A DNA stretch of 64,000 nucleotides, from positions 1 to 64,000 of the forward strand of contig CAYJPA010000008.1 of assembly GCA_964371945.1 (NCBI GenBank). The letters run 5' to 3'. Shown one piece after another: positions 25,510 to 34,701 of this stretch. Numbering within the stretch: the stretch's first letter is position 1; each line of letters begins with the position of its first letter. The notes under the pieces were generated by a model that saw only the letters and a list, made by a program, of their open reading frames with translations, did no database searches and was not told the DNA's origin. This DNA comes from CAYJPA01 sp964371945 (GTDB lineage Bacteria > Chloroflexota > Chloroflexia > Thermomicrobiales > UBA6265). The position numbers and the translations under genes were made by a program.

Positions 25510-26333
25510 ACGAGAAGCGAGTCATCAGCAAAACGCTGCTCTTCGGAACCTTGATCGTTGGCGCCGTGATCACCGTCTTTCCGTTTTACTGGATGTTGAA
25601 CACCTCGCTCAAAGGCAATCACGAAGTCTTCCTTTATCCGCCGACCTGGTTTCCACATCCCTTTGAATGGAACAACTACGCGGACGGCTTCAAACGGGTC
25701 AACGGCCGCGTCTTTTTCAATTCCGCCTTCTTCGCAATCTCGATCGTGCTGCTTCAGGGCCTCGTGACGACGATGGGCGGTTTCGCCTTCGCCCGGATCA
25801 AGTTCCCCTTTCGAGGACCGATCTTCATCATGTATCTGAGCACATTGATGATTCCACCGCAGGTGACCCTGATTCCGACCTTCCTCGTGGTCGTCAACCT
25901 GGGGTGGGTGGACACCTACCAGGGCCTGATCATCCCGATCATCTCCCAGGGCGCCTTTGGAACGTTCCTCTTCCGTCAGTTCTTTCTCAGACTCCCCGAC
26001 GAGATGTACGAGGCCGCGCGACTCGACGGGGCCGGTTATTGGCAACAGTTCTGGCGATTGACGATCCCCCTCTCGCGCCCGGTGCTGACCGCATACGGAA
26101 TCATCACCTTCCTCACCGCGTGGAAGATGTACCTTTGGCCGGTGATCGTGGTGCGCTCGCAGGAGTTGAAGTTGCTCACGATAGCGATCGCGGAATTGAG
26201 CGGCAACAACAGCCAGGATCGGGGCGTGATGATGGCGGCCGTCGCCATGTCGATTGCGCCGATACTTGCGCTGTACTTGATGGCTCAACGCTGGTTCGTC
26301 GAAGGAATCGCCATGACCGGCCAAAAAGGATGA
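25506..26333 (+). CDS. Sugar ABC transporter permease, MalG type
   Basis: A 275-residue inner-membrane protein. TVFPFYWMLNTSLKGNHEVF near the N terminus and the coupling loop EMYEAARLDGAGYWQQF with RLTIPLSRP are typical. The ATG at 25506 overlaps the TGA of the previous permease (ATGA). No ATPase gene follows, so this importer probably borrows one from elsewhere. Confidence 0.9.
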   Translation: MNEKRVISKTLLFGTLIVGAVITVFPFYWMLNTSLKGNHEVFLYPPTWFPHPFEWNNYADGFKRVNGRVFFNSAFFAISIVLLQGLVTTMGGFAFARIKFPFRGPIFIMYLSTLMIPPQVTLIPTFLVVVNLGWVDTYQGLIIPIISQGAFGTFLFRQFFLRLPDEMYEAARLDGAGYWQQFWRLTIPLSRPVLTAYGIITFLTAWKMYLWPVIVVRSQELKLLTIAIAELSGNNSQDRGVMMAAVAMSIAPILALYLMAQRWFVEGIAMTGQKG

Positions 26334-26476
26334 CCCCCTTCCCAATCGTCATGCTGAGGTATCAAAGCATCTCGCCGGTAGGCCATCGTGCTTCCCTCGG
26401 CCATGCCGATTGACATGGAGGGATCTCCACGACATGTAGCCGCGCGATTTATCGCGCTCGCATCGAAAAACAACGG

Positions 26477-26492
26477 GCGCAATGAATTGCGC
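26477..26492 (+). promoter_or_regulatory. Palindrome GCGCAAT-GA-ATTGCGC, possible regulator site
   Basis: A perfect 7-base inverted repeat with a 2-base centre, 62 bases before the isomerase start. Its GCGCAA half-site is the same as in the LacI-type operator at 60584-60599. It may be a site for that or a related regulator, or a chance palindrome. Confidence 0.35.
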
Positions 26493-26554
26493 AACTACAG
26501 GGACATTCTGTTGTTAGCTTCGAAAAATCGCGATCAACAAGGAGATCACCGCAC

Positions 26555-27334
26555 GTGCTTCGATTCGCATACAGCACCATCAACTGGGGAACCGCGCCCG
26601 ATCTCAACGCCGTCTTCACCGAAATCCGCGACGCCGGCTGGCAGGCCGTCGAGCTCTTCGTTCACTCGCTGGATTGGCTTGGCACCAAAAACCATCTGCT
26701 GGGGTTGCTCGGCGGACTTCAGGTCGCGACCAACTTTGGCGTGGTCGAGGTTCCCACAAACAACGATCAACTGACCAAGCTCAAAAATCAGATCGACTAC
26801 TCCGCCGTCTTCGGCGCTGAAGCGATCGGACTTGTCGGCGGCACCAGGCTGCGGTGGCGCCCGCCGGGCGACGCCGAGTACGCCGACCTCGCACGCTTCT
26901 GCGAAGAGCTTGCGATCTACGGCGCCGGCAAGGGCGTCGCGGTCGCCTATCACCCGCACGTCTCCTGCACGATCGAAACCGAGGACGAGATCGATCGCCT
27001 GATGGATCAAACCAAGGTGCTCACGCTTTGCCTCGATGCCTCGCACATCGCCCTGGTTGACGAGGATCCGATCGCCCACATCCGCAAATACCGCGAGCGC
27101 ACCAGCTACATCCACCTCAAGGACTGGGCGCGCGGTAAGTTCGTCGAAATGGGTCAGGGCACGCTCGGCATCGATTTCGGCGCGATCCTCAAAGAGCTAG
27201 ACGACAACAACTTCGGGGGCTGGGTCGTGGTCGAGCAGAGCCGGAGCGATGTTTCTCCCTCTGCCAGTGCAAAAGCAAACGCCGCGTTCGTGCGGAATCT
27301 CGGCTACTCGCTCGACCTGGTCCCGGCCAGATGA
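26555..27334 (+). CDS. Sugar phosphate isomerase/epimerase-family TIM barrel protein
   Basis: A 259-residue protein of the xylose-isomerase-like (AP endonuclease 2) barrel. Likely metal ligands are the Glu in AVELFVHS, His in AYHPHVSC, Asp-x-x-His in CLDASHIAL, His in YIHLKDW and Glu in VVEQSRSD. This pattern is shared with inosose dehydratases and tagatose/erythrulose epimerases. GTG 26555 with AAGGAG upstream. It overlaps the next gene by four bases (ATGA), so the two proteins probably act in one pathway. Confidence 0.85.
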   Translation: MLRFAYSTINWGTAPDLNAVFTEIRDAGWQAVELFVHSLDWLGTKNHLLGLLGGLQVATNFGVVEVPTNNDQLTKLKNQIDYSAVFGAEAIGLVGGTRLRWRPPGDAEYADLARFCEELAIYGAGKGVAVAYHPHVSCTIETEDEIDRLMDQTKVLTLCLDASHIALVDEDPIAHIRKYRERTSYIHLKDWARGKFVEMGQGTLGIDFGAILKELDDNNFGGWVVVEQSRSDVSPSASAKANAAFVRNLGYSLDLVPAR

Positions 27335-28536
27335 CGTTGACACTGGCGATCGCCGGCTGCGGCGTGATGGGCCGCCGCCATGTGCTCGGATTGAAGAAGC
27401 TCAAGGAGATCGACCGGCTCCGGTTCGACCTGGTCGCGGTCTGCGATCCGTTCGAGTCCAGCGCGGTCATGATGGCCGATCTCGCCGGGGAATTGCTCGG
27501 CAAGCGACCCGTCATCTATGCCGATCCCTCGGAACTACCGGCAAAGGTGCAGGCGCTCGACATCACGACCTCGCCCGACTTGCACGCCCGGATCGGGATC
27601 GAAGCGCTTCAGGCTGGACGCCACGTGCAGGTCGAAAAACCGATCACGTTGACGATCGCGGAGGGTCGCGATCTGGTCGCGTCCGCCGGCGATCGCAAGC
27701 TGTCGGTCGCGGAGAATTACCGGCGCGATCCGATCAACCGCCTCGCGAAAGCGCTGATCGATGCCGGCGCGATTGGCACACCATTCCTGGCAGTCCAGTC
27801 CTCGTCCGGCGCGGGAGAAAACGTCATCATCACCCCTTGGCGCCATTTGAAACGCGCTTGCGGGATCGCGATCGATATGGGCGTCCACTACGCCGATATC
27901 CTCGAGTACTCGCTTGGTCCGCTCTCCACGATCGCCGGTCTCGGAGCGGTGATCGACCTCGAGCGCAAAGGCGTCGACGGCACGATGCACCCGGCCGACG
28001 CCGAGGACTTGACGATCGGAATTGGGCGCTACGAAAGCGGTGCGCTCGCGACCTTGATTCTGAGCGTTGCCGGTCGCGGCGAAAGCCACTTTTCAAGGAT
28101 GATCTATGGCACCCGCGGCTCGCTCTCGATCCCGAACGACCGTTCCGGGCTTCCGCTCAATTTAATGGTGCGGGAGAACGGCGAAGATCGCGTGGTTCCC
28201 GACGAGGATTTGCTCGCGCTCGTGCCCGACTTCAGGCTCGATGACACCACCGCGACGCTCTTCAGCGGCGACCGGATCACCAGCTTTCAGGTGCCCTGGG
28301 CGGATACCGACGCTAACCTGATTGCGATCGAATTCGACGATTTCGCCGGAGCGATCCTCGACAACCGTGCTCCTGAGGTTGACGGCGCGTTCGGACTGCG
28401 CTCGCTGGCGATCTCATACGGTTTCCTGGAGTCGGACCGTTTAGGCCGCTTCGTCTCCGTCGACGAGCTCCTGACGAGCAACGACTTGCCCTACCAAAAA
28501 GAAATCGAAGCGTCGCGGATGCTGATCCGCGATTGA
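27331..28536 (+). CDS. Gfo/Idh/MocA-family NAD(P)-dependent sugar dehydrogenase
   Basis: A 401-residue enzyme. The Rossmann start AIAGCGVMGRRHVLGL, then VEKPITLT (the conserved Glu-Lys-Pro) and DMGVHYADI (the Asp and His of the active site) define the family. It oxidises a hydroxyl of a sugar, inositol or derivative; together with the isomerase it may carry out an inositol-like or keto-sugar route. Start ATG 27331 overlaps the isomerase stop. Last gene of the operon that starts at 23158. Confidence 0.88.
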   Translation: MTLTLAIAGCGVMGRRHVLGLKKLKEIDRLRFDLVAVCDPFESSAVMMADLAGELLGKRPVIYADPSELPAKVQALDITTSPDLHARIGIEALQAGRHVQVEKPITLTIAEGRDLVASAGDRKLSVAENYRRDPINRLAKALIDAGAIGTPFLAVQSSSGAGENVIITPWRHLKRACGIAIDMGVHYADILEYSLGPLSTIAGLGAVIDLERKGVDGTMHPADAEDLTIGIGRYESGALATLILSVAGRGESHFSRMIYGTRGSLSIPNDRSGLPLNLMVRENGEDRVVPDEDLLALVPDFRLDDTTATLFSGDRITSFQVPWADTDANLIAIEFDDFAGAILDNRAPEVDGAFGLRSLAISYGFLESDRLGRFVSVDELLTSNDLPYQKEIEASRMLIRD

Positions 28537-28801
28537 CTCCAGTGCACTTCCTCACGAAGTGGTTGCCGCACGTGAGTAAACTGGATGGCTACTTCCGCGC
28601 CGGCTCTGTCGGCGAACCGGCGGTCAAGTACGATCGCGGACCTTCTCGTCGTTTATGACGGATGACGAGGTCTGACATGGAACGCCGCCGGCTTGGGGTT
28701 CACACCGCGACGACCTCGGTATCCAATCCTTGAGCGGCATCGGGATCAGGGCCAGTGAACCGCGCGGACATCCTCTAGTGAACGAACAAGGGAGGGAGCG
28801 G

Positions 28802-31396
28802 ATGGTCCGCTACGTGTTGGATTTCCAGGAGATCGACCAGACCATGGTCGCGGTCGTTGGCGGGAAGGGCGCAAACCTGGGAGAGCTGTCGCGGATCGAG
28901 GGCCTCCACGTGCCGTCCGGCTTCTGCGTGACGACGGACGCCTTCCAGCGGATCATGGCGGAAGCGCCGTCGATCAACGATCGGCTCGATCAACTGTCGC
29001 GCCTGAAGCCTGACGACCGGGAAGCGATCCGCGCGCTCAGCGCGGAGATCCGCCAATCGATCGAAGGTATCGCCATCCCAGATGATCTGGCAGCTGCGAT
29101 CCTCCGTGACCTCGCCAAGCTCGGCGAACAGGTCGCCTACGCCGTCCGATCCAGTGCGACCGCGGAGGATCTGCCGGCGGCTTCCTTCGCGGGCCAGCAA
29201 GACACGTACCTGAACGTCGTGGGTACGGCGGCGATCCTCCAGCACATCGGCCGGTGCTGGGCCTCACTCTTCACTGAGCGGGCTGTGACCTACCGCCAGC
29301 GGAATGGCGTGGGCCACCGGAAGGTTCGCATGGCCGTGGTCGTGCAGCGGATGATCTTCCCGCGGGCGTCCGGCATCGTGTTCACGGCCGACCCCGTCAC
29401 GGGCCACCGGAAGGTCGCCTACGTGGAGGCCTCGTTCGGCCTCGGCGAGGCACTGGTCTCCGGCTTGGTGAATGCGGACGTTTACAAGGTGCGGGACGGC
29501 GAAGTTGTCTCAACGTCGATTGCCACCAAGCATCTTTCCTTCGAAACTTCCCCGGCAGGCGGAACGCACGAACAGGTGATCGAGCCGGAGCGGCGGGAGC
29601 AGCCTACGCTGACGGATTCGCAGGTTGTGCGGCTCGCGGAACTGGGCCGGCGGATCGAAGCGCATTTCGCCCGCCCCCAGGACATCGAGTGGTGCCTGGC
29701 GGACGATGACTTCCAGATCGTCCAGAGCCGGCCGATCACCACGCTCTTTCCCATTCCCGTGGCCGGCGACCAGGAGAACCACGTTTACGTCTCTGTTGGT
29801 CATCAACAAATGATGACCGACCCCATAAAGCCACTGGGAATCTCCTTCTGGCAGATGACGGCCGGTCGTCCGATGTACGATGCGGGCGGGAGACTCTTCG
29901 TCGACGTCACCCATGCCCTTACCTCGCCGGCAAGCCGCGTGCGCTTCCTGGAAGTTCTGGAGAAATCCGATCCACTGATCAGGGACGCGCTGCAGACCAT
30001 CCTCGATCGCGGCGACTTCATCCCGTCGATCACGGAAGAGGTCTCCGGCGTCGTTCCGTTCGGTGGACCGCTATCCGCGATCGAAACCGCTCCAGCCATC
30101 GTCGCCGAGCTGATCGAGCGAAGCCGGGCCTCCATCGCAGCCTTGAAGCGTGACATCCGTACATTGTCCGGAACGGCGCTCCTCGACTTCATTCTGGCGG
30201 ACATCCAGGAGCTGAAGCGGATCTTGTTCGATCCGCAAAGCCACCAGGCGATCATGGCGGGGATGGAGGCCACCTGGTGGCTCAACGAGCAGCTGCAGGA
30301 GTGGCTGGGCGAAAAAAACGCAGCCGACACGCTCACGCAATCCGTCCCCGGCAACGTCACGTCGGAGATGGGGCTGGCGCTCCTGGACGTCGCGGACGTC
30401 ATCCGCCCGCACCAGGAGGTGGTGGCTTTTCTGCAGACCATCGAGGACGAGTGTTTCCTGGACGAGCTGCCCAGGTTCGGCGGCGGGCAGGAAGCGCGGG
30501 ACGCCATCCAGGCCTTCCTCGATAGGTACGGCATGCGCTGCGTCGGCGAGATCGACATCACCAGACCGCGATGGAGCGAACGCCCCACCACCCTCGTGCC
30601 TCTGATCCTCGGCAACATCAAGAACTTCGTGCCGGGAGACGGCAAGCGGCGCTTCGAACAAGGACGCCAGGAGGCATGGACGAGGGAACGGGAACTGCTG
30701 GAGCTTCTGCGGTCCTTGCCGGACGGGGAGCGGAAAGCCGACGACACCAAGCGCATGATCGACCGGGTCCGGACCTTCGCTGGCTACCGGGAGTATCCGA
30801 AGTACAGCATGGTCAGCCGCTACTTTGTCTACAAGCAGGCCTTGTGGGACGAGGCCGAGCGCCTCGTGCGGGCGGGCGTGATTCGCGAGAAGGAAGAGAT
30901 CTTCTACCTCACCTTCCAGGAGCTCCACGAGGTCGTGCGTACAGGCCAGGTGGATGACCAGTTCATCCGCGAGCGCCAGGACGCGTTCAGGTCGTATCAA
31001 ACGCTCACCCCGCCCCGCGTGCTCACCTCGGATGGCGAGGCCATCGCCGGGGCGTACCACCGCGACGATCTGCCGGCCGGCGCGCTGGTCGGTTTGCCGG
31101 TTTCCGCCGGGACCATCGAGGGGCGGGCCCGCGTCATCCTGGACATGGCGGGGGCCGATCTCGAACCGGACGACATCCTGGTCACCGCTTTCACCGACCC
31201 CAGCTGGACTCCCCTCTTCGTCGCGATCAAGGGACTGGTGACGGAGGTCGGTGGCCTGATGACCCATGGCGCGGTGATCGCGCGGGAGTACGGCTTGCCG
31301 GCCGTCGTCGGTGTTGCGCACGCCACCAGGCTGATTCGGGACGGGCAGCGGATCCGCGTGCATGGAACGGACGGGTACGTCGAGATTTTGTCGTAA
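28802..31396 (+). CDS. rph: Rifampin phosphotransferase-like enzyme (ATP-grasp plus swivelling His domain)
   Basis: An 864-residue protein. It starts with an ATP-grasp domain like PEP synthase (GGKGANLGELSRI, AYAVRSSATAEDLP, FAGQQDTYLNVVG, IVQSRPIT at about 315). A long helical middle domain follows (about 330-755). The phosphohistidine domain is at the very end, with His822 in LMTHGAVIARE. PEP synthase instead ends in a PEP-binding barrel, absent here. The order and the distance of the His from the end (42 residues) agree with what I recall of Listeria Rph (His825 of 867). Rph phosphorylates and inactivates rifamycins. ATG 28802 with AGGGAGGGAG upstream. Confidence 0.8.
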   Translation: MVRYVLDFQEIDQTMVAVVGGKGANLGELSRIEGLHVPSGFCVTTDAFQRIMAEAPSINDRLDQLSRLKPDDREAIRALSAEIRQSIEGIAIPDDLAAAILRDLAKLGEQVAYAVRSSATAEDLPAASFAGQQDTYLNVVGTAAILQHIGRCWASLFTERAVTYRQRNGVGHRKVRMAVVVQRMIFPRASGIVFTADPVTGHRKVAYVEASFGLGEALVSGLVNADVYKVRDGEVVSTSIATKHLSFETSPAGGTHEQVIEPERREQPTLTDSQVVRLAELGRRIEAHFARPQDIEWCLADDDFQIVQSRPITTLFPIPVAGDQENHVYVSVGHQQMMTDPIKPLGISFWQMTAGRPMYDAGGRLFVDVTHALTSPASRVRFLEVLEKSDPLIRDALQTILDRGDFIPSITEEVSGVVPFGGPLSAIETAPAIVAELIERSRASIAALKRDIRTLSGTALLDFILADIQELKRILFDPQSHQAIMAGMEATWWLNEQLQEWLGEKNAADTLTQSVPGNVTSEMGLALLDVADVIRPHQEVVAFLQTIEDECFLDELPRFGGGQEARDAIQAFLDRYGMRCVGEIDITRPRWSERPTTLVPLILGNIKNFVPGDGKRRFEQGRQEAWTRERELLELLRSLPDGERKADDTKRMIDRVRTFAGYREYPKYSMVSRYFVYKQALWDEAERLVRAGVIREKEEIFYLTFQELHEVVRTGQVDDQFIRERQDAFRSYQTLTPPRVLTSDGEAIAGAYHRDDLPAGALVGLPVSAGTIEGRARVILDMAGADLEPDDILVTAFTDPSWTPLFVAIKGLVTEVGGLMTHGAVIAREYGLPAVVGVAHATRLIRDGQRIRVHGTDGYVEILS

Positions 31397-31544
31397 CGCG
31401 GTCACAGCGCACCGGCGTATGACCAGGATCGGAAACTCGCTCCGCTCGAACGGTAGTCAAATCGATTCCGCATGAGCGCGTTTGATTTCGTTTCGCGCCG
31501 GGGAGAAAATGTCCGCCATCGATTGACAGACCAAGGAGAACAAC

Positions 31545-32675
31545 GTGGCCGCTGACCGAATCAAGATCGTAGTGTGGGACAGCATCGGCAACACGCTGCT
31601 GGGCGTGCGACCGTGGTCGAGCTGGGACCCGAAGCAGGTCGAGCACTTCCTGCGCGAAGACCCAGCCGGTCCAGAACGGGCGAAGAGCTTCGACGAGCTC
31701 TTTGCCGGCCGCGAGGTCGAGCTGATCTGGTTCAACAGCGCCGGGACGGCCTACGCGCCCTTCGGTCAGCTTGCCGCCGACTACGAGGGCAGCCTTCGAT
31801 TAACCCAATCGGTCGATGAGATCGCCGCCGAGATCGTCGATGCCGACTACGTCGTGCTCCACAAGCAGCGTCTTCCAGCCGAGGCGCTGCGAGCCGCGAC
31901 GAAGCTCAAGCTGGTTCAGCACCTCGGTCAGGACTATCGGGGTATGCCGGTCGAGACCGCGCACGAGATGGGTGTGCCCGCGGCGGCGACCCCGCTGGTG
32001 AACTACATCACCGTGGCGGAGCACGTTTGGGCCTTTATCCTCAATTGGTTGAAGCGACTCCCCGCGATCCGAGAGCACATGCGCGCTCGCCAGTACGGCG
32101 ATTACTGGGGGCTCTACCCGGGCGTCAAATACGTTGGCGATGTCACGCTCGGCATCCTGGGCATGGGCGAGATCGCGCGGCCGATCGCAAAAATCGCGCA
32201 GGCGTTCGATATGCCGGTCATCTACTGGGATATCGAGCGTTTCCCCGATCTGGAAGCCAAATACAATATGAGATTCGTCGAATGGGACGAAATCTTCCAG
32301 CAATCGGACGTTCTCACCGTACAACTCGCGCTAAACGATCAAACCGAGGGCATCATCGGCGCCCGCGAGATCGGCTTGCTGAAACCGGCCTCGCTCTTCA
32401 TCAACACCGCCCGCGGCAAGCTCGTCGATCAATCCGCGCTGACGACCGCGCTCCGGGATGGCAACATCGGCGGGGTCGCGCTTGACGTCTTCTACGACGA
32501 GCCGCTGCCGGTTGACGATCCATTGCTAGCGCTCCACGACGAGCCAGGCGATCGCGTCACCCTCACGCCGCACTGCGCCTGGCAAAGCCCGTGGACCTGG
32601 GTCCGCGACTCTCAAGAAATCTGGCTCAACGTCCTGCGCTCACTCAACAACGAACCGTTGAAGCATTTGGTGTGA
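31545..32675 (+). CDS. D-isomer-specific 2-hydroxyacid dehydrogenase
   Basis: A 376-residue NAD-dependent enzyme. The Rossmann motif LGILGMGEIARPIAKIAQAF is followed after about 20 residues by the acidic YWDIER. The active-site Arg lies in INTARGKLVD, the Glu region in DVFYDEPLP and the His in LTPHCAWQSPWT. The N-terminal part (LKLVQHLGQDYRGMPVE) is the substrate domain. The substrate is a 2-keto acid of unknown kind. GTG 31545 with AAGGAG eight bases upstream. It follows the rph-like gene by about 150 bases and is separate from it in function. Confidence 0.87.
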   Translation: MAADRIKIVVWDSIGNTLLGVRPWSSWDPKQVEHFLREDPAGPERAKSFDELFAGREVELIWFNSAGTAYAPFGQLAADYEGSLRLTQSVDEIAAEIVDADYVVLHKQRLPAEALRAATKLKLVQHLGQDYRGMPVETAHEMGVPAAATPLVNYITVAEHVWAFILNWLKRLPAIREHMRARQYGDYWGLYPGVKYVGDVTLGILGMGEIARPIAKIAQAFDMPVIYWDIERFPDLEAKYNMRFVEWDEIFQQSDVLTVQLALNDQTEGIIGAREIGLLKPASLFINTARGKLVDQSALTTALRDGNIGGVALDVFYDEPLPVDDPLLALHDEPGDRVTLTPHCAWQSPWTWVRDSQEIWLNVLRSLNNEPLKHLV

Positions 32676-32757
32676 GAACGAAGGTCAGCACATAAATTGA
32701 CCACTACAGATGAATGGTGTTGATCGCGAAAGCCGTATAAAACGTGTCGGGGAACGA

Positions 32758-32847
32758 GGGTCAACACGGCGGTTGACCCCTACGAATCCACGGTGCCGAT
32801 CGCGGAAGCCGTTTACAAGGTGTAGGGGCAGACCGCCGTGTCTGCCC
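32758..32847. repeat. REP-type palindrome pair, copy 3
   Basis: Hairpin one is GGGTCAAC 32758-32765, loop ACGGCG, GTTGACCC 32772-32779. Hairpin two is GGGCAGAC 32826-32833, loop CGCCGT, GTCTGCCC 32840-32847. Both stems are perfect. Loop one is the reverse complement of loop two. It is about 22 kb from the RAYT gene, between the hydroxyacid dehydrogenase and the second luciferase-like gene. Confidence 0.85.
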
Positions 32848-32892
32848 TGGTCGCAGCCCACGAAGCTAATCCGTCCGAGAGAGGGAGAAACA

Positions 32893-33963
32893 ATGCCTCC
32901 AATCCAATTCGGGTTTTGCCTGCCGATCTTCGCCTCCCCGGGCCACAACCTCTTCCGCACACCCGGCTTTGCCGAAATCGATCCCGCCGCCACGATGTCG
33001 ATGGCCCGGCGGGCCGATGAGCTCGGCTACGACTCGCTCTGGGTCGCCGACCACCTGATGCTCGGCAAGGACGACGCCATCCTGGAAGGCTGGACGGTCA
33101 TCTCCGCACTCGCCGGCGCGACCTCCCGCGCCAAACTCGGCATGATCCATCAGGCGCTTTTGTTCCGGAATCCGGCGCTGGCCGCGAAGATGACCGCCAC
33201 TCTCGATCAAATCTCGGGCGGCCGCGTCATCCACTTCATGGACTGCGGCTACATGGGCCGCGAATACACCAACTTCGGACTCCCTTGGGACGATTCGATC
33301 GAAACGCGGGTCGCGATGCTGGTTGAGGGCACCGCATTGATCCTCGAGCTCTGGGCCTCCGATTCGCCGGTCACCCACCGTGGAACCTACTACTCGACGA
33401 CCGACGCCGTCTGTAATCCGAAACCGCTCCAACGACCGCACCCCCCGCTCTGGTTCGGTGAGGTCACGCCCGGCGTGCTCGACGCCTGCGCGAAATTCGG
33501 TCAGGGCTGGAACACAACCCCGGTCTCGATCACCGAGCTGAAACGCCGGATCGGACTACTTGCCGAAGCCTGCGACCGGGCGGCCCGCCCGCTGAGCGAG
33601 ATCGATTTGAGCCTGGAAACCCAGATTCTGATCTCGCCCGATCTCGAATCGCTCCGCGAGCGGCTTCGCGATCTGGTGAAACTCGCTGGCGCCGGCGGAC
33701 AGCACCTCCCGAAAGAAATCCAGCCCTTTCTCAAAACCTACGCCACCGAAGACGACTTCCGTGCATTCGTTTCCGGCGCAACCGACGCCCTGCCGAGCCG
33801 GATGGCCGAGGACTGGGTTGTCGGCACCCCGGATCAAGTGGAATTGCGCCTGCGCGACTACATCGGTGAAGGCATCAGCCACTTCATGCTCTGGTTTATG
33901 GACGCCCCGAGCACCGCCGGCCTCGATCTCTTTGCACAGTCGATCTCACCGAAGTTTCGATAG
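32893..33963 (+). CDS. LLM-class (luciferase-like) flavin or F420-dependent oxidoreductase
   Basis: A 356-residue TIM-barrel oxidoreductase. Markers: GYDSLWVADHLMLGKDD, LLFRNPALAAKMTATLDQIS with GGRVIHF, and a C-terminal GTPDQVELRLRDYIGEGISH block. It is longer than and only distantly like the gene at 8205. ATG 32893 with GAGGGAG upstream; the longer frame to 32710 runs through the REP and is not used. Substrate unknown. Confidence 0.85.
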   Translation: MPPIQFGFCLPIFASPGHNLFRTPGFAEIDPAATMSMARRADELGYDSLWVADHLMLGKDDAILEGWTVISALAGATSRAKLGMIHQALLFRNPALAAKMTATLDQISGGRVIHFMDCGYMGREYTNFGLPWDDSIETRVAMLVEGTALILELWASDSPVTHRGTYYSTTDAVCNPKPLQRPHPPLWFGEVTPGVLDACAKFGQGWNTTPVSITELKRRIGLLAEACDRAARPLSEIDLSLETQILISPDLESLRERLRDLVKLAGAGGQHLPKEIQPFLKTYATEDDFRAFVSGATDALPSRMAEDWVVGTPDQVELRLRDYIGEGISHFMLWFMDAPSTAGLDLFAQSISPKFR

Positions 33964-34053
33964 CCCCGACTCCATGCCGCCCACAATTCGAGGGTCGCGG
34001 ACAACAGTCTCGGAGAGACTTCGAGAACTGAGCCCCTGGTTTCAACCTGGGGT

Positions 34054-34500
34054 TTACGCCGGACCCTCATGGATCAAGAGCCGCTCCGCCCGTTCCCCCA
34101 GATATCGTTGCTCGGGAAGACTTGTCGTGCGTCGCGCCGCCAACTGGTAACTTGCAATCGCCGCGGCTTGATTGCCGGCCTCCTCCTGCAGATGTGCCCG
34201 CACCGCGTCGAGCCGGTGGTGTCCTGCCAGTCGACCATCCTCGTCAAGAAACGCAAGCAGCGCGAGACCCGCTTGCGGGCCATCGACCATCGCCAGCGCG
34301 ACCGCCCGGTTGAGCGTAACCATCGGATTGGGCGACAACCGTTCGAGAACCCCGTACAGGGCCAGAATTTGCCGCCAATCCGTTTCGTCTGCGGTCGCCG
34401 CTTCGTCGTGCACCGCCGCGATCGCCGCCTGAACTTGATATGGACCGAGGGGTGCGGTCGCCAGCGTTTCGCTGATCTCGCGCTCGTCGAGGCTAATTTC
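34054..34500 (-). pseudogene. C-terminal part of an ECF-type sigma factor with SnoaL/DUF6596-like tail
   Basis: The frame reads ATAPLGPYQVQAAIAAVHDE, TDWRQILALYGVLERLSPNP, MVTLNRAVALAMVDGPQAGL and LAGHHRLDAVRAHLQEEAGN, the very conserved C-terminal half of YlaC/SigI-like long ECF sigma factors. The sigma-2 and sigma-4 DNA-binding regions should precede it, but upstream sequence does not encode them. It is a 5'-truncated remnant. It lies between the oxidoreductase and the ABC exporter genes. Confidence 0.7.
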
Positions 34501-34701
34501 GGACGTAACTGGGATCCTCGCGAACCGGCTACTTTCGATGTGACATGTTGCGAGGGCGCATTGCCTCCGGTTCGCGATTGTACGCCCTTCATTCCCGCCA
34601 ACTGACATTCTCCGCAATACCTCCGCCTCTGCTTCACGGGTTCTCCACATTTCAAAACTACCGTGAAGACCTAAGGACACGCGCCAGGAGGTACTTGCAT
34701 C

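Noticed and set aside
28537..28801. Rifamycin-associated element before the rph-like gene
   Set aside because: I looked for the actinobacterial GC-rich palindrome and found none.
28730..28801. Upstream extension of the rph-like gene to ATG 28730
   Set aside because: ATG 28802 has a much better ribosome-binding site and matches the family's start RYVLDF.
30071..31405. 444-codon minus-strand frame opposite the rph-like gene
   Set aside because: It mirrors the codons of a clearly real gene; the protein has no recognisable features.
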